NCBI RefSeq assembly: GCF_029893085.1
Contig: NZ_JARXWI010000008.1
Span: forward strand, 124,001-188,000
Source: Parabacteroides sp. PFB2-10
GTDB taxonomy: Bacteria; Bacteroidota; Bacteroidia; Bacteroidales; Tannerellaceae
Reading direction: 5' to 3'
DNA: 64,000 nt
Part shown: one piece after another, positions 25,860-34,097 of the stretch
How the letters are laid out: each line of letters starts with the position of its first letter
Position numbering within the stretch: the stretch's first letter is position 1
Program-made: the position numbers and the translations under genes
The notes under the pieces: generated by a model
Seen by the model: only the letters and a program-made list of their open reading frames with translations
Databases searched by the model: none
Told to the model about the DNA's origin: nothing

Positions 25860-28800
25860 ATTAGAGGATTAAAATACATAGTTGTTACACTACTTATCCT
25901 CCTTTGGATATTTTATGCTCTTCCGGCCATTCTGGTAAACATTCCCTACGTGCAACGTCAGATTACGGAGGTTACTAAGCATGAGTTGTCGGACTATCTG
26001 GGTGTGCCTGTCCGGATCGAACGTATCGGCATCGACTGGATCAATCGTTTAACACTCGAGGGCGTCGCGTTGGAAGACCAAGCGGGTCAGCCGATGATCG
26101 AGGCCAATCATCTCTCTGCTGGTTTCAAAATTATACCTTTCCTACAAGGCAAGTTTGTATTCACCACCGTTCGCCTCTTCGGTTTCAACCTCTATCTGAA
26201 CAAACAGCAACCCGACGACAAGCTCAATCTGCAATTCCTGATCGATGCGTTCGCCAGCCGCGACACACTAAAAAAGGAGCCGACCATCGATTTGCGCCTC
26301 AACTCGGTCTTGTTGCGGCAGGGCAACGTGAGTTATCACGTGCAGAGCGAACGGAAAACCACCGGCGTTTTCAATGCAAAACACATCGATATTGACAACA
26401 TCAGCGCCAATATCTCCCTGAAGGTATTCAACAAAGACAGTATCAACGCGCAGGTAAAGAAATTGAGTTTCGACGAATCTTCGGGCTTCTCGCTCGACAG
26501 ACTCTCGATGAATATCATTGGTAACCGCGACAGCGCCAACATCGATCAGTTCGAAGTGCGACTGCCTAATTCGCTCTTGAAGATCGACAAAGCCACCATG
26601 GGCACGGCAACGATCGAAGGGGTCGCCTCGTTTCTGAACAATGCGCCATTGGAACTCAGTATAGCTCCGTCGCGTGTTTGCCTGAAAGACCTGTCAGCCT
26701 TTATTCCTGCCTTTTCCCATTTTACCGATACCGTACAGCTCTCTGCCAATGCCTCGGGTACGATCAATAACATTAACCTGAGACATCTGCGCATCAGGCA
26801 ACCCGACAAAATGCAGTTCGACGGGCAGATGGATCTGCGAGGCATCACGAATTCGGAAGAGACCTATGTGTTCGGAAAGGTCAACCAGATGTATGTCACG
26901 CCGGAAGGCCTGTTAGGCTTAGTAAACAACCTCTATGCGGAGCCTATCGCCATCCCTGAGCCGGTTAAACGACTGGGTACAATCCGCTTTACCGGTGAGA
27001 TATCGGGCTTCTTCGATAACCTGGTTGCCTTCGGGGTATTCAACTCCTCCATCGGCTCCATCCAGACGGATATGTTGTTTGGTCGTGATAAGGAGAACCA
27101 TATCGCTGCCTTTCTGAGAGGAAAAGCTATCTCTTCTGAATTGGCCATCCACGATCTTTTCCCCGAAAACAATCCATACGGAAATGGGCGTTTCGATATA
27201 GCCATCGATGCCAGTAAACCGGTCGACGGCCATTTCAGGGGAAAGATCATAGGAAACATCAGCGAGATCGACTACAGGGGCTACCAATATGAGAACATCC
27301 TCCTCTCCGGGAATTTTCAAAACAACGGATTCGACGGCACCATAGAGGTGAATGACCCGAACGGCTATTTCCTGGCCGAAGGGATGTTCGAGGATAATGG
27401 GCAACACTCCATCTTCAATTTCACGGCCGACCTGCGCCATTTCCGCCCCGACAAACTGAATCTTTCCAGCAAATACGAAGAACCGGAGATATCCTTTTCC
27501 CTCCAAGCCGACTTTACGGGGAATAAATTCGACAATATGGAAGGGAACGTACGCGTTGACAGCCTCTCCATAGGAACCAAACCCAGCAATTTTCTATTAG
27601 AGACGTTGGAAATTGAGGCCTTGGGACATGCCGACGACCGCCGGGTAAAGATATCCTCCGACCTGTTGAACGGGGAGATTGCCGGTGCCTATTCGTTCCA
27701 GACCATGCTGCCGAGTATCAACAAAACGTTTGAACTCTACCTGCCTTCCCTGATCAAACTGACCAAAAAGCAGACCCGGGTAAATGAAAACAATTTCTCG
27801 GTTTACCTGACCCTGAACAATACCGAAAAGCTCTCGCAAACACTGCTTTTGCCTTTTACGGCCCTGGAAGATGTAGTTATCAGCGGATATTATAACAACC
27901 AGTACGATAAGTTCCGCCTCGAAGCCTATCTGCCCCGGTTTGATGTGGCTGGATCGTCGTTTGAAGCGGGTTATCTGATCGCTCAGAATGAAGGCGAGAA
28001 GGTAGATCTCCAGGTGAAAGCTACCCTGTTCAACCGTAAGGGCATTCGCAATCAGCTCGATCTGCAAGCCGATGCGGCAGACAATTTAATCAACACCCGC
28101 ATCCAATGGTTCAACAATAAAGAAGAGCTCTTTAGTGCCGACCTATCGACTTCTACCCTCTTTGTCGAAGAAGAGAACGAACGCGGACGGCCGGAACTGC
28201 GAACAGAGATCTCGATCCATGAAAGCCCGGTGTTCGTGAGTGACTCCGCCTGGCATATACAACCAGCATCGATCACAGTTCAAAATGGCAAGATTGACAT
28301 CGACAATTTCATCTTCACCCACGAAGACCAATACATACACCTCGACGGACTTATTTCACACGACATACAAGACTCCCTGCACCTGGATCTGCAGGACATC
28401 GAACTGGAATATATTTTCGACATACTCAATATCCCTGTTCTGCAGTTTGCCGGGCGGGCTACCGGCAGTTTCGTAATCAACGACATCTACGAAAGCCGCA
28501 TATTGAATACCGACCTGACCGTCGAAGACTTCTCATTCAACCAGACCAATTTCGGAAAACTGAACCTCTACAGCGAATGGGACGAGATGCAGCAAGGTAT
28601 CCTCATGCTTGGTTCCATCTATAAAAACGACAGCACCTGGACGGATGTGAACGGATATATCTACCCTATCAAACCCAAAGAGGGGTTGTCATTGCGCTTC
28701 GATGCCAATGATATCGATATCTCCTTCCTGCAACCCTTCCTCGATAATGTGGCAACCAATGTGAAAGGACGGGGATTTGGACACGCCCACCTCTTCGGCT

Positions 28801-30323
28801 CTTTCAAGGATATCACGGTCGAAGGCGATGTTTATGTGAAAGACGCCGGCTTGGGCATCGAATTCCTGAATACCTATTACACCTTCTCCGACTCTATTCA
28901 CATGGATCCCCACAATATCCGGGCGAAAGGAGTCACCTTATACGATAAACACAACAACACCGCGAAGCTCGATCTCACGTTCAACCACACCAGCTTCCGC
29001 GATTTCAACTTCCTGGCCGACATACAGGCCACCAATATGCTTTTGTATGACCACACCGAACGGACAAGCCCTGTCATTTACGGAACGGCTTTCGGCAGCG
29101 GGACGGCACGCATAAGCGGAAACGAAAAGGTGGTCGACTTCGATATCAATATGCGCAACGAGGCCAATACCTCTGTCGGATTTAACTTTATGACAAGTAC
29201 GGCTTCGACCGCTTACGACTTTATTACCTTTATCGACAAGAACAATCCCGACTCCATCGCGGGAGAGACAAACGAGAATAAAAACGGCCTCCCTTCGTTT
29301 GTCACCAATGAAGGCACCGAGATACGCATGAATGCGCAGGTCGATATCACCCCGGAGGCAACGATCGAACTGGTGATGGATCCCATTGCCGGCGACAGGA
29401 TTAAAGGAAAAGGAAGCGGCAGTGTGCAGATACAATACGGCACCCGGTCGGATCTTCGCATGTATGGCGGTGCCAACATTCAGGAGGGGAATTACAATTT
29501 CAGCCTCCAACAAATCCTTTACCGCGACTTTAAAATACGCGAAGGCAGTACGATCAGCTTCCAGGGAGACCCGATGAATGCCACGCTGGATATCGACGCG
29601 ATCTATAGCCTGACAGCCAATATCGGCGATCTTGACCAGGGACTGTTGCGCGAAAGCGACCGCGCCAATATACCGGTCAATTGCGTATTGAACATCGAAG
29701 GGCAACTGCAAAGCCCACTGATATCGTTCGATATCGAGCTGCCCAGCTCCAACGAAGAGATCGAACGGCAGGTGCGTAGCCTGATCGATACGGAGGATCA
29801 GATGTCGCGGCAGATTGTTTACCTCCTGGTATTACATAAATTCTATACACCCGATTATGTGGTCAACGAATACCGCAGCGGCGACTTCAGTGCTGTTGCC
29901 TCATCAGCCATTTCCACGCAGCTCAGCAACATCCTCAACTCCATGACCGACAAGGTGCAGATCGGCACAAACATACGCACATCCCAAGATGGAGGATTCA
30001 ACGAAGACACAGAGATCGAAATGCTTCTCTCCAGCCAGCTTCTCGATAATCGGTTGTTGTTCAACGGCAATTTCGGCTACCGCAACAGCCTGGCTCAACA
30101 GAAAAATATATTTGTCGGCGAATTCGACCTTGAGTACAAACTGACCCCCAGCGGGGAGATACGCCTGAAAGCCTACAATCACGCCAACGATATGTATCAA
30201 TACCTAAAACAATCGCCCTCCACACAAGGCGTAGGTATTATGTTCAAAAAAGACTTCACCACCCTGTACGACCTTTTCCACCGAAAAAGAAGGATACAGA
30301 TACCCTTAAAAATGGAAGAATAA
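25860..30323 (+). CDS. tamB: Translocation and assembly module protein TamB
   Basis: A very large periplasm-spanning protein (about 1487 residues) of the AsmA/TamB family, which bridges inner and outer membrane for lipid or outer-membrane-protein transport. The C-terminal TamB domain is recognisable (about 1100-1487: GNYNFSLQQILYRDFKIREGSTISFQGDPMNATLDIDAIY). The N-terminal membrane anchor, IVVTLLILLWIFYALPAILVNIP, is encoded at 25878-25946, upstream of the first GTG (25950) in this frame. No ATG, GTG or TTG precedes the anchor after the in-frame TAA at 25848; ATT at 25860 with AAGGA six bases before it is the best candidate. Gene finders that use 25950 would lose the anchor. Confidence 0.85.
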   Translation: MRGLKYIVVTLLILLWIFYALPAILVNIPYVQRQITEVTKHELSDYLGVPVRIERIGIDWINRLTLEGVALEDQAGQPMIEANHLSAGFKIIPFLQGKFVFTTVRLFGFNLYLNKQQPDDKLNLQFLIDAFASRDTLKKEPTIDLRLNSVLLRQGNVSYHVQSERKTTGVFNAKHIDIDNISANISLKVFNKDSINAQVKKLSFDESSGFSLDRLSMNIIGNRDSANIDQFEVRLPNSLLKIDKATMGTATIEGVASFLNNAPLELSIAPSRVCLKDLSAFIPAFSHFTDTVQLSANASGTINNINLRHLRIRQPDKMQFDGQMDLRGITNSEETYVFGKVNQMYVTPEGLLGLVNNLYAEPIAIPEPVKRLGTIRFTGEISGFFDNLVAFGVFNSSIGSIQTDMLFGRDKENHIAAFLRGKAISSELAIHDLFPENNPYGNGRFDIAIDASKPVDGHFRGKIIGNISEIDYRGYQYENILLSGNFQNNGFDGTIEVNDPNGYFLAEGMFEDNGQHSIFNFTADLRHFRPDKLNLSSKYEEPEISFSLQADFTGNKFDNMEGNVRVDSLSIGTKPSNFLLETLEIEALGHADDRRVKISSDLLNGEIAGAYSFQTMLPSINKTFELYLPSLIKLTKKQTRVNENNFSVYLTLNNTEKLSQTLLLPFTALEDVVISGYYNNQYDKFRLEAYLPRFDVAGSSFEAGYLIAQNEGEKVDLQVKATLFNRKGIRNQLDLQADAADNLINTRIQWFNNKEELFSADLSTSTLFVEEENERGRPELRTEISIHESPVFVSDSAWHIQPASITVQNGKIDIDNFIFTHEDQYIHLDGLISHDIQDSLHLDLQDIELEYIFDILNIPVLQFAGRATGSFVINDIYESRILNTDLTVEDFSFNQTNFGKLNLYSEWDEMQQGILMLGSIYKNDSTWTDVNGYIYPIKPKEGLSLRFDANDIDISFLQPFLDNVATNVKGRGFGHAHLFGSFKDITVEGDVYVKDAGLGIEFLNTYYTFSDSIHMDPHNIRAKGVTLYDKHNNTAKLDLTFNHTSFRDFNFLADIQATNMLLYDHTERTSPVIYGTAFGSGTARISGNEKVVDFDINMRNEANTSVGFNFMTSTASTAYDFITFIDKNNPDSIAGETNENKNGLPSFVTNEGTEIRMNAQVDITPEATIELVMDPIAGDRIKGKGSGSVQIQYGTRSDLRMYGGANIQEGNYNFSLQQILYRDFKIREGSTISFQGDPMNATLDIDAIYSLTANIGDLDQGLLRESDRANIPVNCVLNIEGQLQSPLISFDIELPSSNEEIERQVRSLIDTEDQMSRQIVYLLVLHKFYTPDYVVNEYRSGDFSAVASSAISTQLSNILNSMTDKVQIGTNIRTSQDGGFNEDTEIEMLLSSQLLDNRLLFNGNFGYRNSLAQQKNIFVGEFDLEYKLTPSGEIRLKAYNHANDMYQYLKQSPSTQGVGIMFKKDFTTLYDLFHRKRRIQIPLKMEE

Positions 30324-30333
30324 GAAAATCGAC

Positions 30334-30478
30334 GTGTAAGCAAGACTACCCCTTTTTAACTAAAAACACCCCCCTATTGCTTACACTTCAAATGTTAACA
30401 AATACTAACCCCCGGGAGTTTGTTCGCAAAGTCCTGCCTTTTTGGAAAAAAAGTCCCGCGGTTTTGACAAAATGTCAA
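30334..30478 (+). repeat. Dispersed intergenic element, copy 3
   Basis: Divergent copy of the element also found at 33468-33588, 48141-48336 and 59766-59961. It begins with a hairpin (30334-30343 with 30377-30386, GTGTAAGCAA and its complement), then a CCCGGGAG core, a copy of the AAGTCCTGC motif, and ends in TTGACAAAATGTCAA. It lies between tamB and the topB promoter, oriented toward topB. Confidence 0.6.
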
Positions 30479-30539
30479 TCGGCAATCGGACGGCTGCCGA
30501 CATCATCCTGAAGAAAATACGACATTATAAAGAAAACAC

Positions 30540-30547
30540 TACCTTTG
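30540..30547 (+). promoter_or_regulatory. -7 box for topB
   Basis: TACCTTTG, 25 bases before the start codon. Confidence 0.5.
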
Positions 30548-30572
30548 CTCTTCGAATCAAAGAGACAGGAGA

Positions 30573-32615
30573 ATGAAAGTATGTATTGCGGAAAAGCCCA
30601 GCGTTGCCCGTGAAATAGCTGAAGTATTAGGCGCACGCCAACGCATGGATGGCTATATTGAAGGGAATGGATACCAGGTGACCTGGACATTCGGCCATTT
30701 GTGTACCCTGAAAGAACCGCATGATTATACGGATGCATGGCGTAGCTGGAATCTATCCTCCCTGCCTATGATCCCTCCCCGCTTCGGCATTAAACTGATC
30801 AGTAACCCCAGTTATGAAAAACAATTTTCCGTCATCGAGAAGCTGATCCAAAACGCCGAAATGGTGATCAACTGCGGGGATGCCGGACAGGAAGGAGAAT
30901 TGATCCAACGTTGGGTCATGCAAAAAGCGGGATGCAAATGCCCTGTCTACCGTCTCTGGATCTCCTCCTTAACGGAAGAGGCTATCCGAGAAGGGTTCAA
31001 GTCGTTGCATAAGGAATCAGACTACCAGCGCCTGTATGAAGCAGGGCTTTCGCGCGCCATCGGCGACTGGCTATTGGGCATGAATGCTACCCGTCTTTAC
31101 ACGATTCGCTATGGGCAGAACAAACAGGTACTCTCTATCGGACGCGTGCAAACACCCACATTAGCATTGATTGTCAATCGCCAGGCCGAAATAGAAAACT
31201 TCACACCCGAACCGTTCTGGGAACTGAAAACCATCTACCGCAACACCACTTTTTCATCGACAAAAGGCAAATTTTCCAAACAGGAAGAGGGAGAAGAATT
31301 CCTGAAAACGGTTGAAAACAGTGATTTCACCGTAACGGATGTCTCGAAAAAGAACGGAAAAGAATATGCACCCCGCCTGTTCGACCTCACCTCCCTGCAG
31401 GTCGAGTGCAATAAAAAGTTTTCACTTTCCGCCGACGACACATTAAAGACCATTCAATCGCTTTACGAGAAAAAGATAACAACCTACCCGCGTGTAGACA
31501 CCACCTTCCTGAGCGACGACATCTACCCGAAGATTCCGCAGACATTGAAAGGAATGACCGGCTACGCCGAACTGACAGCACCACTTCTGGCCGGAGGGAA
31601 AATACCCAAGAGCAAACGGGTGTTCGACAACGCGAAGGTAACCGACCACCACGCCATTATACCAACAGGGATGCCGGCAAACCACCTGAGCGACAACGAA
31701 CAAAAGGTGTACGACCTGGTTGCCCGACGGTTTATCGCGGCCTTTTATCCGGATTGCGACATTGCTACCACCACGGTGATGGGGAAAGTGGAGAAGGTGG
31801 AGTTTAAAGTAACCGGAAAACAAATCCTGAAGCCGGGCTGGCGGACGGTATTCGGAACGGAAGAAAAAGATCCCGAGAAAGAGGGAGCCGAAGAAGAGGT
31901 AAGCGTACTCCCTGCTTTTACCGTAGGCGAAAGCGGCTCGCATCAGCCGATACTGAAAGAGAGCTGGACGCAACCCCCCAAGCCCTATACGGAAGCAACC
32001 TTGCTCCGGGCGATGGAAACGGCCGGTAAATTAGTCGACAACGAAGAGTTGCGCGATGCCTTGAAAGAGAATGGCATAGGACGTCCATCCACCCGGGCAG
32101 CCATTATTGAAACATTGTTCAAACGCAACTACATCCATAAACAACGTAAAAGCCTGTTGCCCACCGCCACCGGCCGGGAACTGATCGGCACGATAAAAGA
32201 GGAACTGCTCAAAAGTGCCGAATTGACCGGACTATGGGAAAAGAAATTGCGCCAGATAGAGAAAGGCACCTACGAAGCACGCACCTTTCTGGATGAATTA
32301 AAAGAGCTGGTCTATCAGGTAGTAGCCAATGTTCTTTCAGCTCCGGCCACACAAACCATTACGCTGACCGACCCCAACGAGTCGAAAAAGAAAAAGACTA
32401 CCAAAAAGCCTCAGACAGAGCAAAAAGCAACTGCTCCGGCAAAGGCGATCTGTCCGGTTTGTGGCAAGGGAAATATACTTAGAGGGAAAACGGCATATGG
32501 TTGCGCAGAATATAAAAACGGCTGCACCTTCCGGCTCGATTATGCGGTCTATGGAGAGAACCTTTCTGAGGAAGAATTGATCAAGCTATTGAAAGATTGG
32601 AAACCAAATGGCTGA
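30573..32615 (+). CDS. topB: DNA topoisomerase III
   Basis: A 680-residue type IA topoisomerase that relaxes or decatenates DNA through a 5' phosphotyrosine. A TOPRIM domain opens the protein (MKVCIAEKPSVAREIAEVLGA, with DAGQEGELIQRW near 112). The active-site Tyr is near 304 in ITTYPRVDTTFL. The C-terminus carries a Lys-rich linker and a Cys4 zinc ribbon (CPVCGKGNILRGKTAYGC, last Cys near 654). A clear Shine-Dalgarno-like AGGAGA precedes the ATG, rare in this window. The gene ends with a strong terminator. Confidence 0.94.
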   Translation: MKVCIAEKPSVAREIAEVLGARQRMDGYIEGNGYQVTWTFGHLCTLKEPHDYTDAWRSWNLSSLPMIPPRFGIKLISNPSYEKQFSVIEKLIQNAEMVINCGDAGQEGELIQRWVMQKAGCKCPVYRLWISSLTEEAIREGFKSLHKESDYQRLYEAGLSRAIGDWLLGMNATRLYTIRYGQNKQVLSIGRVQTPTLALIVNRQAEIENFTPEPFWELKTIYRNTTFSSTKGKFSKQEEGEEFLKTVENSDFTVTDVSKKNGKEYAPRLFDLTSLQVECNKKFSLSADDTLKTIQSLYEKKITTYPRVDTTFLSDDIYPKIPQTLKGMTGYAELTAPLLAGGKIPKSKRVFDNAKVTDHHAIIPTGMPANHLSDNEQKVYDLVARRFIAAFYPDCDIATTTVMGKVEKVEFKVTGKQILKPGWRTVFGTEEKDPEKEGAEEEVSVLPAFTVGESGSHQPILKESWTQPPKPYTEATLLRAMETAGKLVDNEELRDALKENGIGRPSTRAAIIETLFKRNYIHKQRKSLLPTATGRELIGTIKEELLKSAELTGLWEKKLRQIEKGTYEARTFLDELKELVYQVVANVLSAPATQTITLTDPNESKKKKTTKKPQTEQKATAPAKAICPVCGKGNILRGKTAYGCAEYKNGCTFRLDYAVYGENLSEEELIKLLKDWKPNG

Positions 32616-32625
32616 AAATATATAA

Positions 32626-32657
32626 GGGTAAGCTTTTCAGCTTACCCCAATTTTTTT
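32626..32657 (+). terminator. Terminator after topB
   Basis: Perfect 9 bp stem (32626-32634 with 32639-32647), TTTC loop, then a seven-T run. It overlaps the 3' end of a minus-strand small gene. Confidence 0.85.
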
Positions 32658-32827
32658 AATGCACTTGAGAAAGGGATGAATTGTCCTCTTTCCACATGAT
32701 CCAGACCTACCTCTTCGCGGGTTGATTCCGCGTTTGTTACACTTTCATCTACACGTTGCAAATCTTGACTCTTCGTCCTCGTTTGCAATTTCCAATCTTC
32801 GCCTTTCGTTTTCATCTTCATTTTCAT
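32642..32827 (-). CDS. Small hypothetical protein, 61 residues
   Basis: Reads MKMKMKTKGEDWKLQTRTKSQDLQ and ends GLDHVERGQFIPFSSALKKLG; charged and probably helical, no recognised family. It is the 3' part of a longer open frame reaching 33193, but the upstream part lies inside the Nudix gene and is noise. It has its own TATCTTTG box 20 bases upstream of the proposed start, divergent from the Nudix promoter, and shares the topB terminator. These signals favour a real small gene. Confidence 0.4.
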   Translation of the reverse strand: MKMKMKTKGEDWKLQTRTKSQDLQRVDESVTNAESTREEVGLDHVERGQFIPFSSALKKLG

Positions 32828-32847
32828 ATTCAGGTTTATATCATTCA

Positions 32848-32855
32848 CAAAGATA
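32848..32855 (-). promoter_or_regulatory. -7 box for the small gene at 32642
   Basis: TATCTTTG on the minus strand, back to back with the Nudix -7 box 22 bases away. Confidence 0.45.
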
Positions 32856-32877
32856 GCATAATATTCAAGAGATGAAT

Positions 32878-32885
32878 TATCTTTG
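32878..32885 (+). promoter_or_regulatory. -7 box for the Nudix gene
   Basis: TATCTTTG; start codon 24 bases downstream, so the leader is short. Confidence 0.5.
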
Positions 32886-32908
32886 ATCTTAAAAAAGGAT
32901 AAGATTTC

Positions 32909-33421
32909 ATGGAAAATGTTGAATGGTTCCCTTTGGTCGACGAAGCCGGAAAAACAATCGGTAAAGCAACGCGCCGGCAATGCCATAACGGAAGTAAACC
33001 GCTCCATCCGGTCGTACATCTGCATGTATTTAACTCCTCCGGCGAGCTCTATCTGCAAAAGCGCCCTATGCACAAAGATATCCAACCCGGCCGATGGGAC
33101 ACAGCCGTTGGCGGGCATGTCGATTATGGGGAAACCATCGAAGAGGCGCTGAGGCGTGAAGCGGCCGAAGAACTTTCTATCACCGCATTTCATCCGGTTT
33201 TTATTTCTCGCTACATTTTTGAATCTTCCATTGAAAAAGAGCTGGTAAACACATTCTACACCTATTACGACGGCCCGATCAGCCCCAACCCTGACGAACT
33301 TGACGGAGGCCGCTTCTGGCCGATTGCCGAAATCGAAGCCGCCTTAGACAAAAAGCTATTCACCCCTAATTTCGAGAATGAATATCGACAAGTGGTCAGG
33401 GTGATCATCCAGGAAAGATAG
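32909..33421 (+). CDS. Nudix hydrolase
   Basis: A 170-residue Nudix protein. The Nudix box is intact at 69-90 (GHVDYGETIEEALRREAAEELS), giving the metal-binding REAAEE core. The N-terminus (WFPLVDEAGKTIGKATRRQCH) and LYLQKRPMHKDIQPGRWDTAVGGH resemble the IPP-isomerase-like Nudix branch of pyrophosphohydrolases. The substrate is not defined by sequence. It is a single gene, followed by a repeat element. Divergent small gene upstream. Confidence 0.9.
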   Translation: MENVEWFPLVDEAGKTIGKATRRQCHNGSKPLHPVVHLHVFNSSGELYLQKRPMHKDIQPGRWDTAVGGHVDYGETIEEALRREAAEELSITAFHPVFISRYIFESSIEKELVNTFYTYYDGPISPNPDELDGGRFWPIAEIEAALDKKLFTPNFENEYRQVVRVIIQER

Positions 33422-33467
33422 TTTTTTCACTAAGCGCTTTCATCAAGCGATCTTCATTTGACAAAAT

Positions 33468-33588
33468 GTAAGCAAAATGGCCCTTTTGCTTTACAATATG
33501 ATACGTTAAAAAATGTTTCTTCCGGGACTTTTTGAAAAAACTCCCGGGAGTTCGAAAAAAAAGTCCTGCGTTTTTGACAAAATGTCAA
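33468..33588 (+). repeat. Dispersed intergenic element, copy 4
   Basis: Starts with hairpin GTAAGCAAAA / TTTTGCTTTAC (one bulged base), then ACGTTAAAAAATGTTTCT, CTCCCGGGAG, AAAGTCCTGCG and TTGACAAAATGTCAA. The order matches the reverse complement of the copies at 48141 and 59766. Oriented toward the deaminase operon, ending just before its promoter. Confidence 0.7.
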
Positions 33589-33619
33589 AACGGAAATTGG
33601 TAAATCGCTTTGTTGATGT

Positions 33620-33627
33620 TATCTTTG
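33620..33627 (+). promoter_or_regulatory. -7 box for the deaminase-S41-5FCL operon
   Basis: TATCTTTG with ATTG at 33596-33599, 20 bases upstream as a partial -33 box. Confidence 0.55.
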
Positions 33628-33654
33628 TCGGTTGATTCGTAAAACGATAGACCA

Positions 33655-34089
33655 ATGGTTGAAAAGAATGAAAAACAGTATGAATTAGACAAGCGCTATC
33701 TACGTATGGCCAGTGTGTGGGCAGAAAATTCGTATTGTAAACGCCGTCAGGTGGGAGCACTTATTGTGAAGGATCAGATGATTATATCGGATGGTTACAA
33801 CGGTACCCCTTCCGGATTTGAAAATGTATGTGAGGATGAAAACAATGTAACCAAACCATACGTCTTACACGCGGAGGCAAATGCCATTACCAAAGTAGCC
33901 GCCTCTTCCAACAGCAGCCGGGGAGCAACCATCTATGTCACATCGGCACCCTGTATCGAATGTGCAAAATTAATTATTCAAAGCGGCATCAAGCGCGTCG
34001 TTTACTCCGAACGCTACCGGGTGGAAGACGGATGCGACCTGTTGAAGCGAGCAGGTATTTCTCTTGAGTTTATCGAAATTAATGAATAA
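33655..34089 (+). CDS. dCMP deaminase family protein
   Basis: A 144-residue zinc deaminase converting dCMP to dUMP for thymidylate synthesis (ComEB-like). The zinc site is complete: H72-A-E74 (LHAEANAI) and C100-x-x-C103 (TSAPCIECAK). The N-terminal RYLRMASVWAENSYCKRRQVGALIV is typical of the dCMP deaminase family rather than cytidine deaminases. It is the first gene of a three-gene operon, 8 bp before an S41 peptidase gene. Confidence 0.9.
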   Translation: MVEKNEKQYELDKRYLRMASVWAENSYCKRRQVGALIVKDQMIISDGYNGTPSGFENVCEDENNVTKPYVLHAEANAITKVAASSNSSRGATIYVTSAPCIECAKLIIQSGIKRVVYSERYRVEDGCDLLKRAGISLEFIEINE

Positions 34090-34097
34090 AAGCATAT

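Noticed and set aside
32828-33193. Upstream part of the minus-strand frame at 32642-33193
   Set aside because: Lies inside the Nudix gene on the other strand; only the last 61 codons are outside and have their own promoter.
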